19,372 bases of DNA from the NCBI GenBank assembly GCA_027483425.1, contig JAIXUR010000472.1, positions 1 through 19,372 of the forward strand, in the 5' to 3' direction. A program made the position numbers and the translations under genes. This DNA comes from Cyanobacteriota bacterium (GTDB lineage: Bacteria; Cyanobacteriota; Cyanobacteriia; Phormidesmidales; Phormidesmidaceae). The stretch's first letter is position 1, and every line of letters begins with the position of its first letter. The notes beneath the pieces are model-generated. The model was given only the letters and a program-made list of their open reading frames with translations. It was not told the origin of the DNA and searched no databases. Positions 1 to 6,234 of this stretch are shown here, one piece after another.

Positions 1-160
1 AATACCCATGCCTATGCTTAGCATGTTATACCCTATCGGAGGTTTCCGGGAAAAGGTGGGTGCTGAGCGGCAGAACCGCCTACCCTAGGGCGATTGAGCA
101 TGTCAAGCTGGCCCCTGTGGTATAGGGTTAAAGCAGACCCTGTACCCCCTAGAGTTTGGC
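1..160. other. Upstream region of the cysteine lyase gene
   Basis: No gene is visible in this stretch. It holds a 7-nt inverted pair, ACCCTAT near 29-35 and ATAGGGT near 122-128. A TATAGG hexamer at 121-126 could be a -10 element, but no -35 box sits at a normal distance (TTGAGC at 94-99 is 21 nt away). I therefore do not assign a promoter. The window may begin just after the end of another gene. Confidence 0.3.
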
Positions 161-1381
161 GTGATTAATTCTTCTTCTTCGGCTGTGCCCAATGGCCTGA
201 TCGCCCATCGCCAGCAGTTCCCGGCCCTGGCGGGTAAGCAATATTTTAACTACGGGGGCCAGGGGCCCATGGCCCAAACCACTCTAGAGGCCATTTCCCA
301 GGCCCACCAGTACCTGCAGCAGCTAGGGCCGTTTTCGGGGGCCGCCAACCAGTGGGTGACGGCTGAGATGGCGCTGACCCGAGGGGCGATCGCCGCTGAA
401 CTGGGCACCACCGCCGACACGATTACCCTGACTGAAGACGTCACCGTGGGCTGCAACATTCCCCTCTGGGGCATTCCCTGGCAAGCCGGGGATCACATTT
501 TGCTCTCAGACTGCGAACACCCTGGCATCGTGGCCACGGTGCAGGAAATCTGCCGCCGCTTTGGGGCGGTCTACAGCGTTTGTCCGCTGTTTGAGACGGT
601 CAACGGCGGTGACCCAGGGGCGGTGGTGACCCAGCACCTGCAACCCAACACCCGATTACTGGTGATTAGCCATATTCTTTGGAATACGGGCCAGGTGCTG
701 CCCTTGCAGACCATGGTCGAGGCGTGCCGCGATCGCCCTCGGCCCGTTCTCACGCTAGTGGATGCGGCCCAATCGGTAGGTTCCCTGCCGCTGGATTTAC
801 CCGCCTTGGGCATCGACTTCTACGCCTTTACCGGCCACAAGTGGTGGTGTGGCCCGGCGGGGCTAGGGGGGCTCTACATGCGCCCAGAGGCGATGGAGTA
901 CCTTGCACCCACGTTCATTGGCTGGCGCAGTATCACCACCGATGCAGCGGCCAATCCTACCGGCTGGAAGCCCAACGGTCAGCGGTTTGAAGTGGCGACT
1001 TCTAACTATCCACTGCTGGCGGGGTTGCGGGCGGCGATCGCCCACCAGACCGAGGTTGGCACTGTCCTCCAGCGCTACCAGCGCCTGGTCGAACTCAGCC
1101 AGCGCCTGTGGTCCCAGCTTCAGAATTCGCCTCAAATTCGCCCTGTGCGGCAGACTCCGCCCGACTCCGGCCTGGTCTCATTCTGGGTCCTCGACCATGG
1201 AGAACCTTCACCCCATTGGCATAAGCGACTGGTGGATCAGCTAGAAACCCAGGGAATCTATCTGCGCACCCTCCAAGCCCCTAACTGCGTCCGCGCCTGT
1301 ACCCACTACCTGACTCTGGAATCGGAGATAGACGAGTTGGTCGCGGCCATTGGGACCATCTTGAACCAGGAGCTTGGGTAG
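161..1381 (+). CDS. C-DES-type L-cysteine/cystine C-S lyase (PLP-dependent, class V aminotransferase fold)
   Basis: This is a 406-aa fold-type I PLP enzyme. The sequence follows the Synechocystis cystine lyase C-DES from end to end: YFNYGGQGP near 28-36, the CEHPG segment at 118-122 with the ring-stacking His120, Asp201 in DAAQS as the pyridine-N partner, and the Schiff-base Lys227 in FTGHKWW. A GWRSIT segment lies at 254-259. The family cleaves cystine (and cysteine) to a persulfide, pyruvate and ammonia, and can supply sulfane sulfur for Fe-S clusters in vitro. Unlike IscS/SufS there is no obvious flexible catalytic-Cys loop, which favours lyase over desulfurase. The start is a GTG without a clear Shine-Dalgarno; a second in-frame GTG at residue 9 is an alternative, since the homologous region begins near residue 15. 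The product should be cytosolic. The family call is firm; the substrate is inferred from similarity. Confidence 0.88.
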   Translation: MINSSSSAVPNGLIAHRQQFPALAGKQYFNYGGQGPMAQTTLEAISQAHQYLQQLGPFSGAANQWVTAEMALTRGAIAAELGTTADTITLTEDVTVGCNIPLWGIPWQAGDHILLSDCEHPGIVATVQEICRRFGAVYSVCPLFETVNGGDPGAVVTQHLQPNTRLLVISHILWNTGQVLPLQTMVEACRDRPRPVLTLVDAAQSVGSLPLDLPALGIDFYAFTGHKWWCGPAGLGGLYMRPEAMEYLAPTFIGWRSITTDAAANPTGWKPNGQRFEVATSNYPLLAGLRAAIAHQTEVGTVLQRYQRLVELSQRLWSQLQNSPQIRPVRQTPPDSGLVSFWVLDHGEPSPHWHKRLVDQLETQGIYLRTLQAPNCVRACTHYLTLESEIDELVAAIGTILNQELG

Positions 1382-1430
1382 GTTGTCAGTTGCTTCGTCG
1401 GTTGTTTGACGGGATCTACGGCCGCCCAGG

Positions 1431-1454
1431 GGCTAATCGAATGGCTAATCGAAT
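1431..1454 (+). repeat. Exact 12-bp tandem duplication upstream of mnmG
   Basis: The 12-mer GGCTAATCGAAT occurs twice head-to-tail at 1431-1442 and 1443-1454, followed by a partial GAATGG. It lies between the cysteine lyase stop and the mnmG start. It looks like a replication-slippage duplication; no regulatory role can be read from it. Confidence 0.8.
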
Positions 1455-1532
1455 GAATGGGTGTACTGTTCAAGCCGCCGCTCAGACCCGCTAAAATTGA
1501 TGGGTTGGTTTGTACTTTTGTATCCCGTTTGC

Positions 1533-3461
1533 ATGATCGCTCCAGGTTCTGTTGATTTTCTCGATCACTACGACGTGGTGGTGGTGGGTGCCGGCCACTC
1601 GGGCTGTGAGGCGGCCTTGGCCTCGGCGCGCCTGGGCTGCCGCACGCTGATGATGACCCTCAACCTGGACAAAATTGCCTGGCAGCCCTGCAATCCCGCC
1701 GTGGGCGGCCCTGCCAAATCTCAGCTTACCCATGAGGTCGATGCCCTGGGGGGCGAAATTGGCAAAATGGCCGATCGCACCTATCTGCAAAAGCGCGTGC
1801 TCAACAGTTCTCGCGGGCCAGCGGTGTGGGCGTTGCGGGCCCAAACCGACAAGCGCGAATACGCCGCCGTGATGAAAACCATCGTTGAAAACCAGGAGAA
1901 CCTGGTGATTCGCGAGGGCATGGTGACTGACCTGGTGCTCGGCCCCAACGACGAAGTGGTGGGGGTCGCCACCTACTTTGGCGTCGCCTTCACGTGTAAA
2001 GCGGTCATTCTCACCACCGGCACCTTTCTCGGCGGCACGATCTGGATTGGCGATAAATCGATGGCGGCCGGACGAGCCGGTGAGTTTGCCGCCACGGGCC
2101 TCACGGACACCCTCAACCGGCTTGGTTTTGAAACGGGTCGCCTCAAAACCGGTACCCCGGCTCGAGTCGATCGCCGCTCGATCAACTTTGACGCCCTCGA
2201 ACCCCAGCCGGGCGATCAGGATGTGCGCTGGTTTAGCTTTGACCCCGACCTGTGGGTAGAGCGGGAGCAAATGCCCTGCCACCTGACCCGCACCACCGCC
2301 GCTACCCACCAGCTGATTCGAGACAATCTGCACCTGTCGCCCATCTACGGCGGCTGGGTCGACTCCAAAGGCCCCCGCTACTGCCCCAGCATTGAGGACA
2401 AGATTGTCCGTTTTGCCGACAAAGACAGTCACCAGATTTTTCTAGAACCGGAAGGGCGGACTAGTCCCGAAATCTACGTCCAGGGGTTTTCCACTGGGCT
2501 ACCCGAACAGCTGCAGCTGGCCATGCTGCGCACCCTGCCGGGGCTAGAGCACTGCGCCATGCTGCGCCCGGCCTACGCGGTGGAATACGACTATCTGCCC
2601 GCTACCCAGTGCTACCCCACCCTGATGACCAAGCGGGTGCCGGGGCTGTTTTGCGCGGGACAGGTCAACGGTACCACCGGCTATGAAGAGGCCGCAGCCC
2701 AGGGCTTGGTGGCCGGGGTCAACGCGGCCCGGCTGGTGCAGGGCCAGGAGATGCTGGTGTTTCCCCGCGAGCACAGCTACATCGGCACCCTGCTCGATGA
2801 CCTCTGCACCAAGGATCTGCGGGAGCCCTACCGGATGCTCACCTCCCGGTCTGAATACCGGCTGCTGCTGCGATCGGACAATGCGGATCAGCGCCTGACC
2901 CCTCTGGGTCGGGATATCGGGTTGATTGGCGATCGCCGCTGGGAGCTGTTTACCCGCAAGTGCAACCACATCGCCGCCGAAAAAGAGCGCCTCCACACCA
3001 CCCGGGTGAAGGAGCACGATGACCTGGGCCAGCGCATCGCCACCGATACTGACCAGCGCATCAAAGGATCCATTACCCTGGCCGATCTCCTGCGCCGCCC
3101 GGGGTTCCACGTTGTCGATTTAGAACGCTATGGCTTAGGCAATCCAGATCTAATTCGCGAAGAAAAAGAGGGCGCTGAAATCGACATTAAATACTCGGGC
3201 TATATCCAGCGGCAGCAAAGCCAGATCGACCAGGTGGCTAAAAACACCCATCGCAAGCTGTCTGAGTCGCTCGATTACATGGCGATCGACACGCTGTCTA
3301 AGGAGGCAAGGGAAAAGCTGACTCAGGTCAAGCCCCTGACCATTGGCCAGGCGTCGCGCATCGGCGGCGTTAACCCCGCCGATGTCAATGCGCTGCTGGT
3401 ATACCTGGAGATTCAGGCCCGGCAGGGCAAGAGCGGGCAACCGGTGGGAGCCACAGCCTAG
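1533..3461 (+). CDS. mnmG: MnmG/GidA, tRNA uridine-5-carboxymethylaminomethyl modification FAD enzyme
   Basis: MnmG works with the GTPase MnmE to install carboxymethylaminomethyl (or aminomethyl) groups at C5 of U34 in tRNAs reading split codon boxes, using FAD and methylenetetrahydrofolate. The 642-aa product has the Rossmann FAD motif GAGHSG (19-24), the family segment LDKIAWQPCNPAVGG (45-59), GPRYCPSIEDK (280-290) and AGQVNGTTGYEEA (375-387), then a helical C-terminal domain that binds MnmE and tRNA. Length is normal for the family. The frame is open upstream to a GTG at 1461, but the first 24 residues are unlike family N-termini, whereas ATG 1533 gives the typical short lead into DHYDVVVVGAGHSG; no clear Shine-Dalgarno precedes it. 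An in-frame ATG at 1500 is less likely. The frame ends 133 nt before rimP, with a hairpin terminator in between. Confidence 0.96.
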   Translation: MIAPGSVDFLDHYDVVVVGAGHSGCEAALASARLGCRTLMMTLNLDKIAWQPCNPAVGGPAKSQLTHEVDALGGEIGKMADRTYLQKRVLNSSRGPAVWALRAQTDKREYAAVMKTIVENQENLVIREGMVTDLVLGPNDEVVGVATYFGVAFTCKAVILTTGTFLGGTIWIGDKSMAAGRAGEFAATGLTDTLNRLGFETGRLKTGTPARVDRRSINFDALEPQPGDQDVRWFSFDPDLWVEREQMPCHLTRTTAATHQLIRDNLHLSPIYGGWVDSKGPRYCPSIEDKIVRFADKDSHQIFLEPEGRTSPEIYVQGFSTGLPEQLQLAMLRTLPGLEHCAMLRPAYAVEYDYLPATQCYPTLMTKRVPGLFCAGQVNGTTGYEEAAAQGLVAGVNAARLVQGQEMLVFPREHSYIGTLLDDLCTKDLREPYRMLTSRSEYRLLLRSDNADQRLTPLGRDIGLIGDRRWELFTRKCNHIAAEKERLHTTRVKEHDDLGQRIATDTDQRIKGSITLADLLRRPGFHVVDLERYGLGNPDLIREEKEGAEIDIKYSGYIQRQQSQIDQVAKNTHRKLSESLDYMAIDTLSKEAREKLTQVKPLTIGQASRIGGVNPADVNALLVYLEIQARQGKSGQPVGATA

Positions 3462-3465
3462 GCGG

Positions 3466-3496
3466 TTGCTTCATTCCTGCCACAATTCGCTAAGAT
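3466..3496 (+). promoter_or_regulatory. Candidate promoter of the rimP-nusA transcript
   Basis: TAAGAT at 3491-3496 fits the cyanobacterial -10 pattern TAnnnT. A poor TTGCTT lies 19 nt upstream at 3466-3471. Transcription from it would start near 3502-3504 and give a leader of about 90 nt containing the hairpin at 3550-3571. This is inferred only: the -35 is weak and no start-site data are available. Confidence 0.33.
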
Positions 3497-3549
3497 GGTA
3501 GAACTCAGGTCTTCGGGCTTGGGTTCCTTTAGCAGAAATGTTTTGGGAG

Positions 3550-3571
3550 GTGGGCCGAGGCCCACTTTTTT
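3550..3571 (+). terminator. Intrinsic terminator in the rimP leader (candidate attenuator)
   Basis: GTGGGC (3550-3555), loop CGAG, GCCCAC (3560-3565), then six T residues (3566-3571): a 6-bp GC-rich stem with a T tract, so a textbook rho-independent terminator. It ends 23 nt before the rimP ATG. That gap is too short for a normal promoter plus leader, so transcription of rimP probably has to pass through the hairpin. Bacterial rimP-nusA leaders are known sites of premature termination. It could also serve as the 3' end of mnmG. Confidence 0.8.
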
Positions 3572-3594
3572 ATTGGCATTATTTCAAACGTTAG

Positions 3595-4065
3595 ATGGTA
3601 CATCCCCTCATTCCCCAAGTGCTTGAGTTGGCGGCCCCCGTTGCCGAACAGCTGGGGCTAGAAGTGGTGGAAGCGGTTTTCCAGACCAACCAGTCTCCCC
3701 CGGTGCTGCGCATTGACGTGCGCAGCCTTGAGAACGAAGACACCGGCCTGGATGACTGCGCCAGAATGAGCGAGGCCTTCGAAGCCGTCCTCGACACCAC
3801 CGACATCATCCCCGATGCCTATGTGCTGGAGGTGTCGAGCCCTGGGGTGTCGCCTGCCCTGGAGACCGATCGCGACTTTGTAGTGTTTAAAGGGTTCATG
3901 GTGGAGGTCAATCTGTCTGACCCCCATAAAGATAAACGGCACTGGGTTGGCCAGCTAGTGCGACGAGACGATGCCGCCGTGGTGCTCAGTCAAAAGGGCA
4001 AGACCATCGCTATTCCTCGAGATTTGGTGGTGATGGTGCAGCTGAGCGACCAAAGCCCCGATTAG
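3595..4065 (+). CDS. rimP: RimP, ribosome maturation factor for the 30S subunit
   Basis: RimP (formerly YhbC, DUF150) binds the free 30S subunit and helps its late assembly. The 156-aa product has the usual two-part layout. An alpha/beta N-terminal domain (about 1-85) contains LGLEVVEAVF, the LRIDVRS strand and the YVLEVSSPGVSPAL segment that is the family hallmark. A small SH3-like beta-barrel C-terminal domain (about 90-150) has the GKTIAIPRDLVV strand. It starts at ATG 3595 without a recognisable Shine-Dalgarno, 23 nt after a leader terminator. nusA follows after 52 nt, the order seen in most bacteria, so the two are probably co-transcribed. Nothing is missing or truncated. Confidence 0.95.
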   Translation: MVHPLIPQVLELAAPVAEQLGLEVVEAVFQTNQSPPVLRIDVRSLENEDTGLDDCARMSEAFEAVLDTTDIIPDAYVLEVSSPGVSPALETDRDFVVFKGFMVEVNLSDPHKDKRHWVGQLVRRDDAAVVLSQKGKTIAIPRDLVVMVQLSDQSPD

Positions 4066-4117
4066 CGCCCTCAGTCTTGAGTTTTTGTTAAGTTTTTCCG
4101 TCTGAAGGTGAGTGATT

Positions 4118-5581
4118 ATGTCCCTAGTTAGTCTGCCAAATTTGCAGGAAATGATTGATGTCATTAGCCGTGAGCGCAATTTGCCCAAGCACGCGGTCGA
4201 AAATGCCCTGCGGGAGGCGCTGCTAAAGGGGTACGAGCGCTACCGCCGCACCCGCGAAATCGACACCCACTTCGACGAAGAATATTTCGATAACTTCGAC
4301 ATCGAGCTGGATGTCGACGACTACGACGATCAGGGGTTTCGGGTGCTGGCCACCAAGACCATTGTCGATGAAGTTACCAGCCAGGACCACGAAATTGCCT
4401 TGGCCGAGGTGCGTGAAGTGGCCCCCGAAGCCCAGGGAGGCGACACCGTGGTGCTTGACGTCACCCCTGACCAGCGTGACTTTGGCCGGATGGCGGCGAT
4501 TCAAACTAAGCAGGTGCTGGCCCAAAAACTGCGGGATCAGCAGCGCAAGCTGGTGCAGGAAGAATTTCAGGATCTGGAGGGCAGCATTCTCTCGGCTCGG
4601 GTGCTGCGGTTTGAGCGCCAGTCGGTGATCATGGCCGTCAGCAGCGGTGTAGGCCAGTCCGAGGTGGAGGCCGAGCTTCTGAAACGCGACCAACTGCCCA
4701 ATGACAATTACCGGGCCAACGCCACCTTCCGAGTGGCCCTCAAGAAGGTTTCTGAAGGCTCCCATCGGGGGCCACAGCTGCTGGTGTCCCGAGCCGATGC
4801 CGCGCTGGTGGTCGAGCTATTCACCAACGAAGTCCCCGAAATTGAAGACGAAATCGTCCGCATTGTAGCCGTAGCGAGGGAGGCGAATCCCCCCTCGCGA
4901 TCCGTTGGCCCCCGCACCAAAATTGCGGTAGATACCCTCGAGCGCGATGTCGATCCCGTCGGGGCCTGTATCGGGGCTCGGGGATCGCGCATTCAGGTGG
5001 TGGTCAATGAGCTGCGGGGCGAAAAAATTGATGTGATTCGCTGGTCACCCGACCCCGCGACCTATATCTCCAATGCCCTCAGCCCAGCCCGAGTCGATGA
5101 GGTGCGCCTCATTAGTCCCGACGATCGCCAGGCCCATGTGCTGGTACCCGAAGATCAGCTCAGCCTGGCCATTGGCAAGGAGGGGCAGAATGTTCGCCTA
5201 GCAGCCCGTCTCACCGGCTGGAAGATCGACATTAAGGACTCGGGCAAGTACGACTACGACGCCGAAGATCGCAAGATCGCCGAGCTGATGGCGGCCCGAG
5301 AAGCGGCGGCCCGAGAAGCGGAAGAACTGGCGGCGGAGGAAGCCGAGGCCGAGGTCTGGAAGGCCGCAGCGTTGGCAGAACGAGCAGCGGCGATCGCGGC
5401 CGCGGCGGCAGAGCTAGAAGCCAGTGAGCTAGAAGCCAGTGAGCTAGAGACCGCTCCGGAGGCAGATAGCGATGCGGATAGCGATATAGACGCTGCCGCT
5501 GACTCCCCTGAGCCGGTGGCAGAGGCCTCTGAAATCTCCCTAGGGGAAGAGCCCCAGCCCTTGGCAGACGAGGAAGAATAG
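4118..5581 (+). CDS. nusA: NusA, transcription elongation/termination factor
   Basis: NusA binds RNA polymerase and nascent RNA, promoting pausing, intrinsic termination and antitermination. In the 487-aa product the N-terminal polymerase-binding domain covers about 1-150, the S1 domain about 153-225, KH1 contains GACIGARGSRI (282-292) and KH2 contains AIGKEGQNVRLAARLTGW (351-368). There are no E. coli-type acidic repeat domains. Instead, residues ~388-487 form an Ala/Glu/Asp-rich, probably disordered tail with near-exact repeats of ELEAS. The frame opens at a GTG at 4112, but ATG 4118 is preceded by GAAGGTGA (4104-4111) at good spacing and is preferred. The stop lies 15 nt before ylxR. NusA may itself act on the terminator in the rimP leader; that is inference from the family. 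Confidence 0.95.
   Translation: MSLVSLPNLQEMIDVISRERNLPKHAVENALREALLKGYERYRRTREIDTHFDEEYFDNFDIELDVDDYDDQGFRVLATKTIVDEVTSQDHEIALAEVREVAPEAQGGDTVVLDVTPDQRDFGRMAAIQTKQVLAQKLRDQQRKLVQEEFQDLEGSILSARVLRFERQSVIMAVSSGVGQSEVEAELLKRDQLPNDNYRANATFRVALKKVSEGSHRGPQLLVSRADAALVVELFTNEVPEIEDEIVRIVAVAREANPPSRSVGPRTKIAVDTLERDVDPVGACIGARGSRIQVVVNELRGEKIDVIRWSPDPATYISNALSPARVDEVRLISPDDRQAHVLVPEDQLSLAIGKEGQNVRLAARLTGWKIDIKDSGKYDYDAEDRKIAELMAAREAAAREAEELAAEEAEAEVWKAAALAERAAAIAAAAAELEASELEASELETAPEADSDADSDIDAAADSPEPVAEASEISLGEEPQPLADEEE
5411..5449 (+). repeat. 15-bp in-frame tandem repeat in the nusA tail
   Basis: Two exact copies of GAGCTAGAAGCCAGT (5411-5425, 5426-5440) and a third partial copy encode repeated ELEAS in the acidic C-terminal tail of NusA. 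The period keeps the frame, as expected for slippage within a disordered region. Confidence 0.85.
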
Positions 5582-5596
5582 CCGGAGTCAGCCATT

Positions 5597-5875
5597 ATGC
5601 AACCCAACTATCGGCGCTGTGTGAGCTGTCGGCGGATCGCTCCCAAGGCCGAGTTTTGGCGGGTGGTGAGGGTTTATCCCGATCGCGCCGTCAGCCTGGG
5701 TGAAGTTATGGGACGATCGGCCTACCTGTGTCCCCAGGCCGACTGCCTGCGCCAGGCCCAAAAGAAAGGTCGCCTGGGGCGTGCCCTCAAGGCCAATGTG
5801 CCAGAGGACATTTACCAGCAGCTTTGGCAACGGCTGGAGGGGGCGACAGCAACGGCCGCGATCGCCGACCAGTGA
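5597..5875 (+). CDS. ylxR: YlxR/RnpM family small RNA-binding protein (DUF448)
   Basis: The 92-aa protein has the YlxR signature: an N-terminal RRCVSCRR with Cys8 and Cys11, the core segment GRSAYLCPQADC (39-50) with Cys45 and Cys50, and the basic QAQKKGRLGRALK helix. The usual core is GRGAYLC; here the second Gly is Ser. The fold binds RNA. In Bacillus subtilis the protein binds RNase P RNA and modulates its activity (RnpM); a nucleoid-associated regulatory role has also been proposed. It lies in its classic place between nusA and infB, 15 nt after the nusA stop. The four cysteines could bind metal, though not all family members keep them. The last dozen residues are Ala/Thr-rich. Confidence 0.92.
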   Translation: MQPNYRRCVSCRRIAPKAEFWRVVRVYPDRAVSLGEVMGRSAYLCPQADCLRQAQKKGRLGRALKANVPEDIYQQLWQRLEGATATAAIADQ

Positions 5876-5904
5876 CTTCAGTGCTTGGGGCGATCGCGTC
5901 GCCA

Positions 5905-5919
5905 CCCCAGTCACTGGGG
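5905..5919 (+). repeat. GC-rich hairpin after ylxR
   Basis: CCCCAGT (5905-5911), one base, ACTGGGG (5913-5919): perfect 7-nt arms 30 nt after the ylxR stop, with further GGGG/CCCC runs on both sides that could pair alternatively. There is no T tract, so it is not a classic terminator; it may stabilise or mark the 3' end of the nusA-ylxR RNA. Confidence 0.55.
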
Positions 5920-6063
5920 CTAAACCCCTCCAGATCCTAGAAAAATTGTGTATTTAGAGACATAAACCAAAAATTTTTGCAAATGAATCATTTCTAGGGT
6001 CACTCCCTCTGCGATTCTGTTCATTGGGGAAGCAACTGATTACACTCATAGTATGGGTATCTG

Positions 6064-6084
6064 ACTGGCGGCCTGGCCGTCGGT
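6064..6084 (+). repeat. Hairpin in the infB leader
   Basis: ACTGGCGGCC (6064-6073), a single T, GGCCGTCGGT (6075-6084). All ten positions can pair in RNA, two as G-U; the innermost pair or two must open to form a loop. The G-U pairs make the fold stronger as plus-strand RNA than on the complement. No T tract follows. Confidence 0.55.
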
Positions 6085-6234
6085 AAACTTGCTGAGTACC
6101 CCATGCCCACCTGGCCTTGGTTTACAATGCCATGTTAGGGCTAACGTCTTATCCGTCAGAATGGTTTGATGTCGTTTTGTTGGACGAAGCAGGTTGGTAT
6201 GTAACACAAGCTTGACTAGCGTAGGGAGATGTGG

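Larger units (their letters stand above)
5876..6234 (+). other. 359-nt non-coding stretch and structured leader upstream of infB
   Basis: No credible ORF is present. The first part is a GC-rich hairpin cluster next to the ylxR stop. An AT-rich stretch (about 5935-6000) follows, with the 12-bp palindrome CAAAAATTTTTG at 5968-5979. After it come three foldable pieces: 6064-6084 (a stem of up to 10 bp with two G-U pairs), a possible outer pairing of ATGGGTA near 6053 with TACCCCAT near 6097, and GTTAG-GG-CTAAC at 6134-6145. TAGTAT at 6049-6054 and TACAAT at 6123-6128 are possible -10 boxes without good -35 partners. A separate infB promoter with a long 5' UTR is plausible but not proven. Confidence 0.5.

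Noticed and set aside
1461..1532. 24-residue N-terminal extension of MnmG from GTG 1461
   Set aside because: The extension is unlike family N-termini and ATG 1533 gives the standard start. TAAAAT at 1492-1497 inside this stretch looks more like a possible -10 box than coding DNA.
1491..2432. A 313-codon open frame on the minus strand
   Set aside because: It lies wholly inside mnmG, whose protein matches its family from end to end. The antisense product is low complexity with no recognisable motif, as expected in GC-rich coding DNA.
4070..4086. CTCA-GTCT-TGAG plus TTTTT between rimP and nusA as a terminator
   Set aside because: The stem is only 4 bp and too weak; rimP and nusA are expected to be co-transcribed.
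6123..6128. TACAAT as the infB -10 box
   Set aside because: No acceptable -35 lies 16-19 nt upstream, so I did not annotate it as a promoter.
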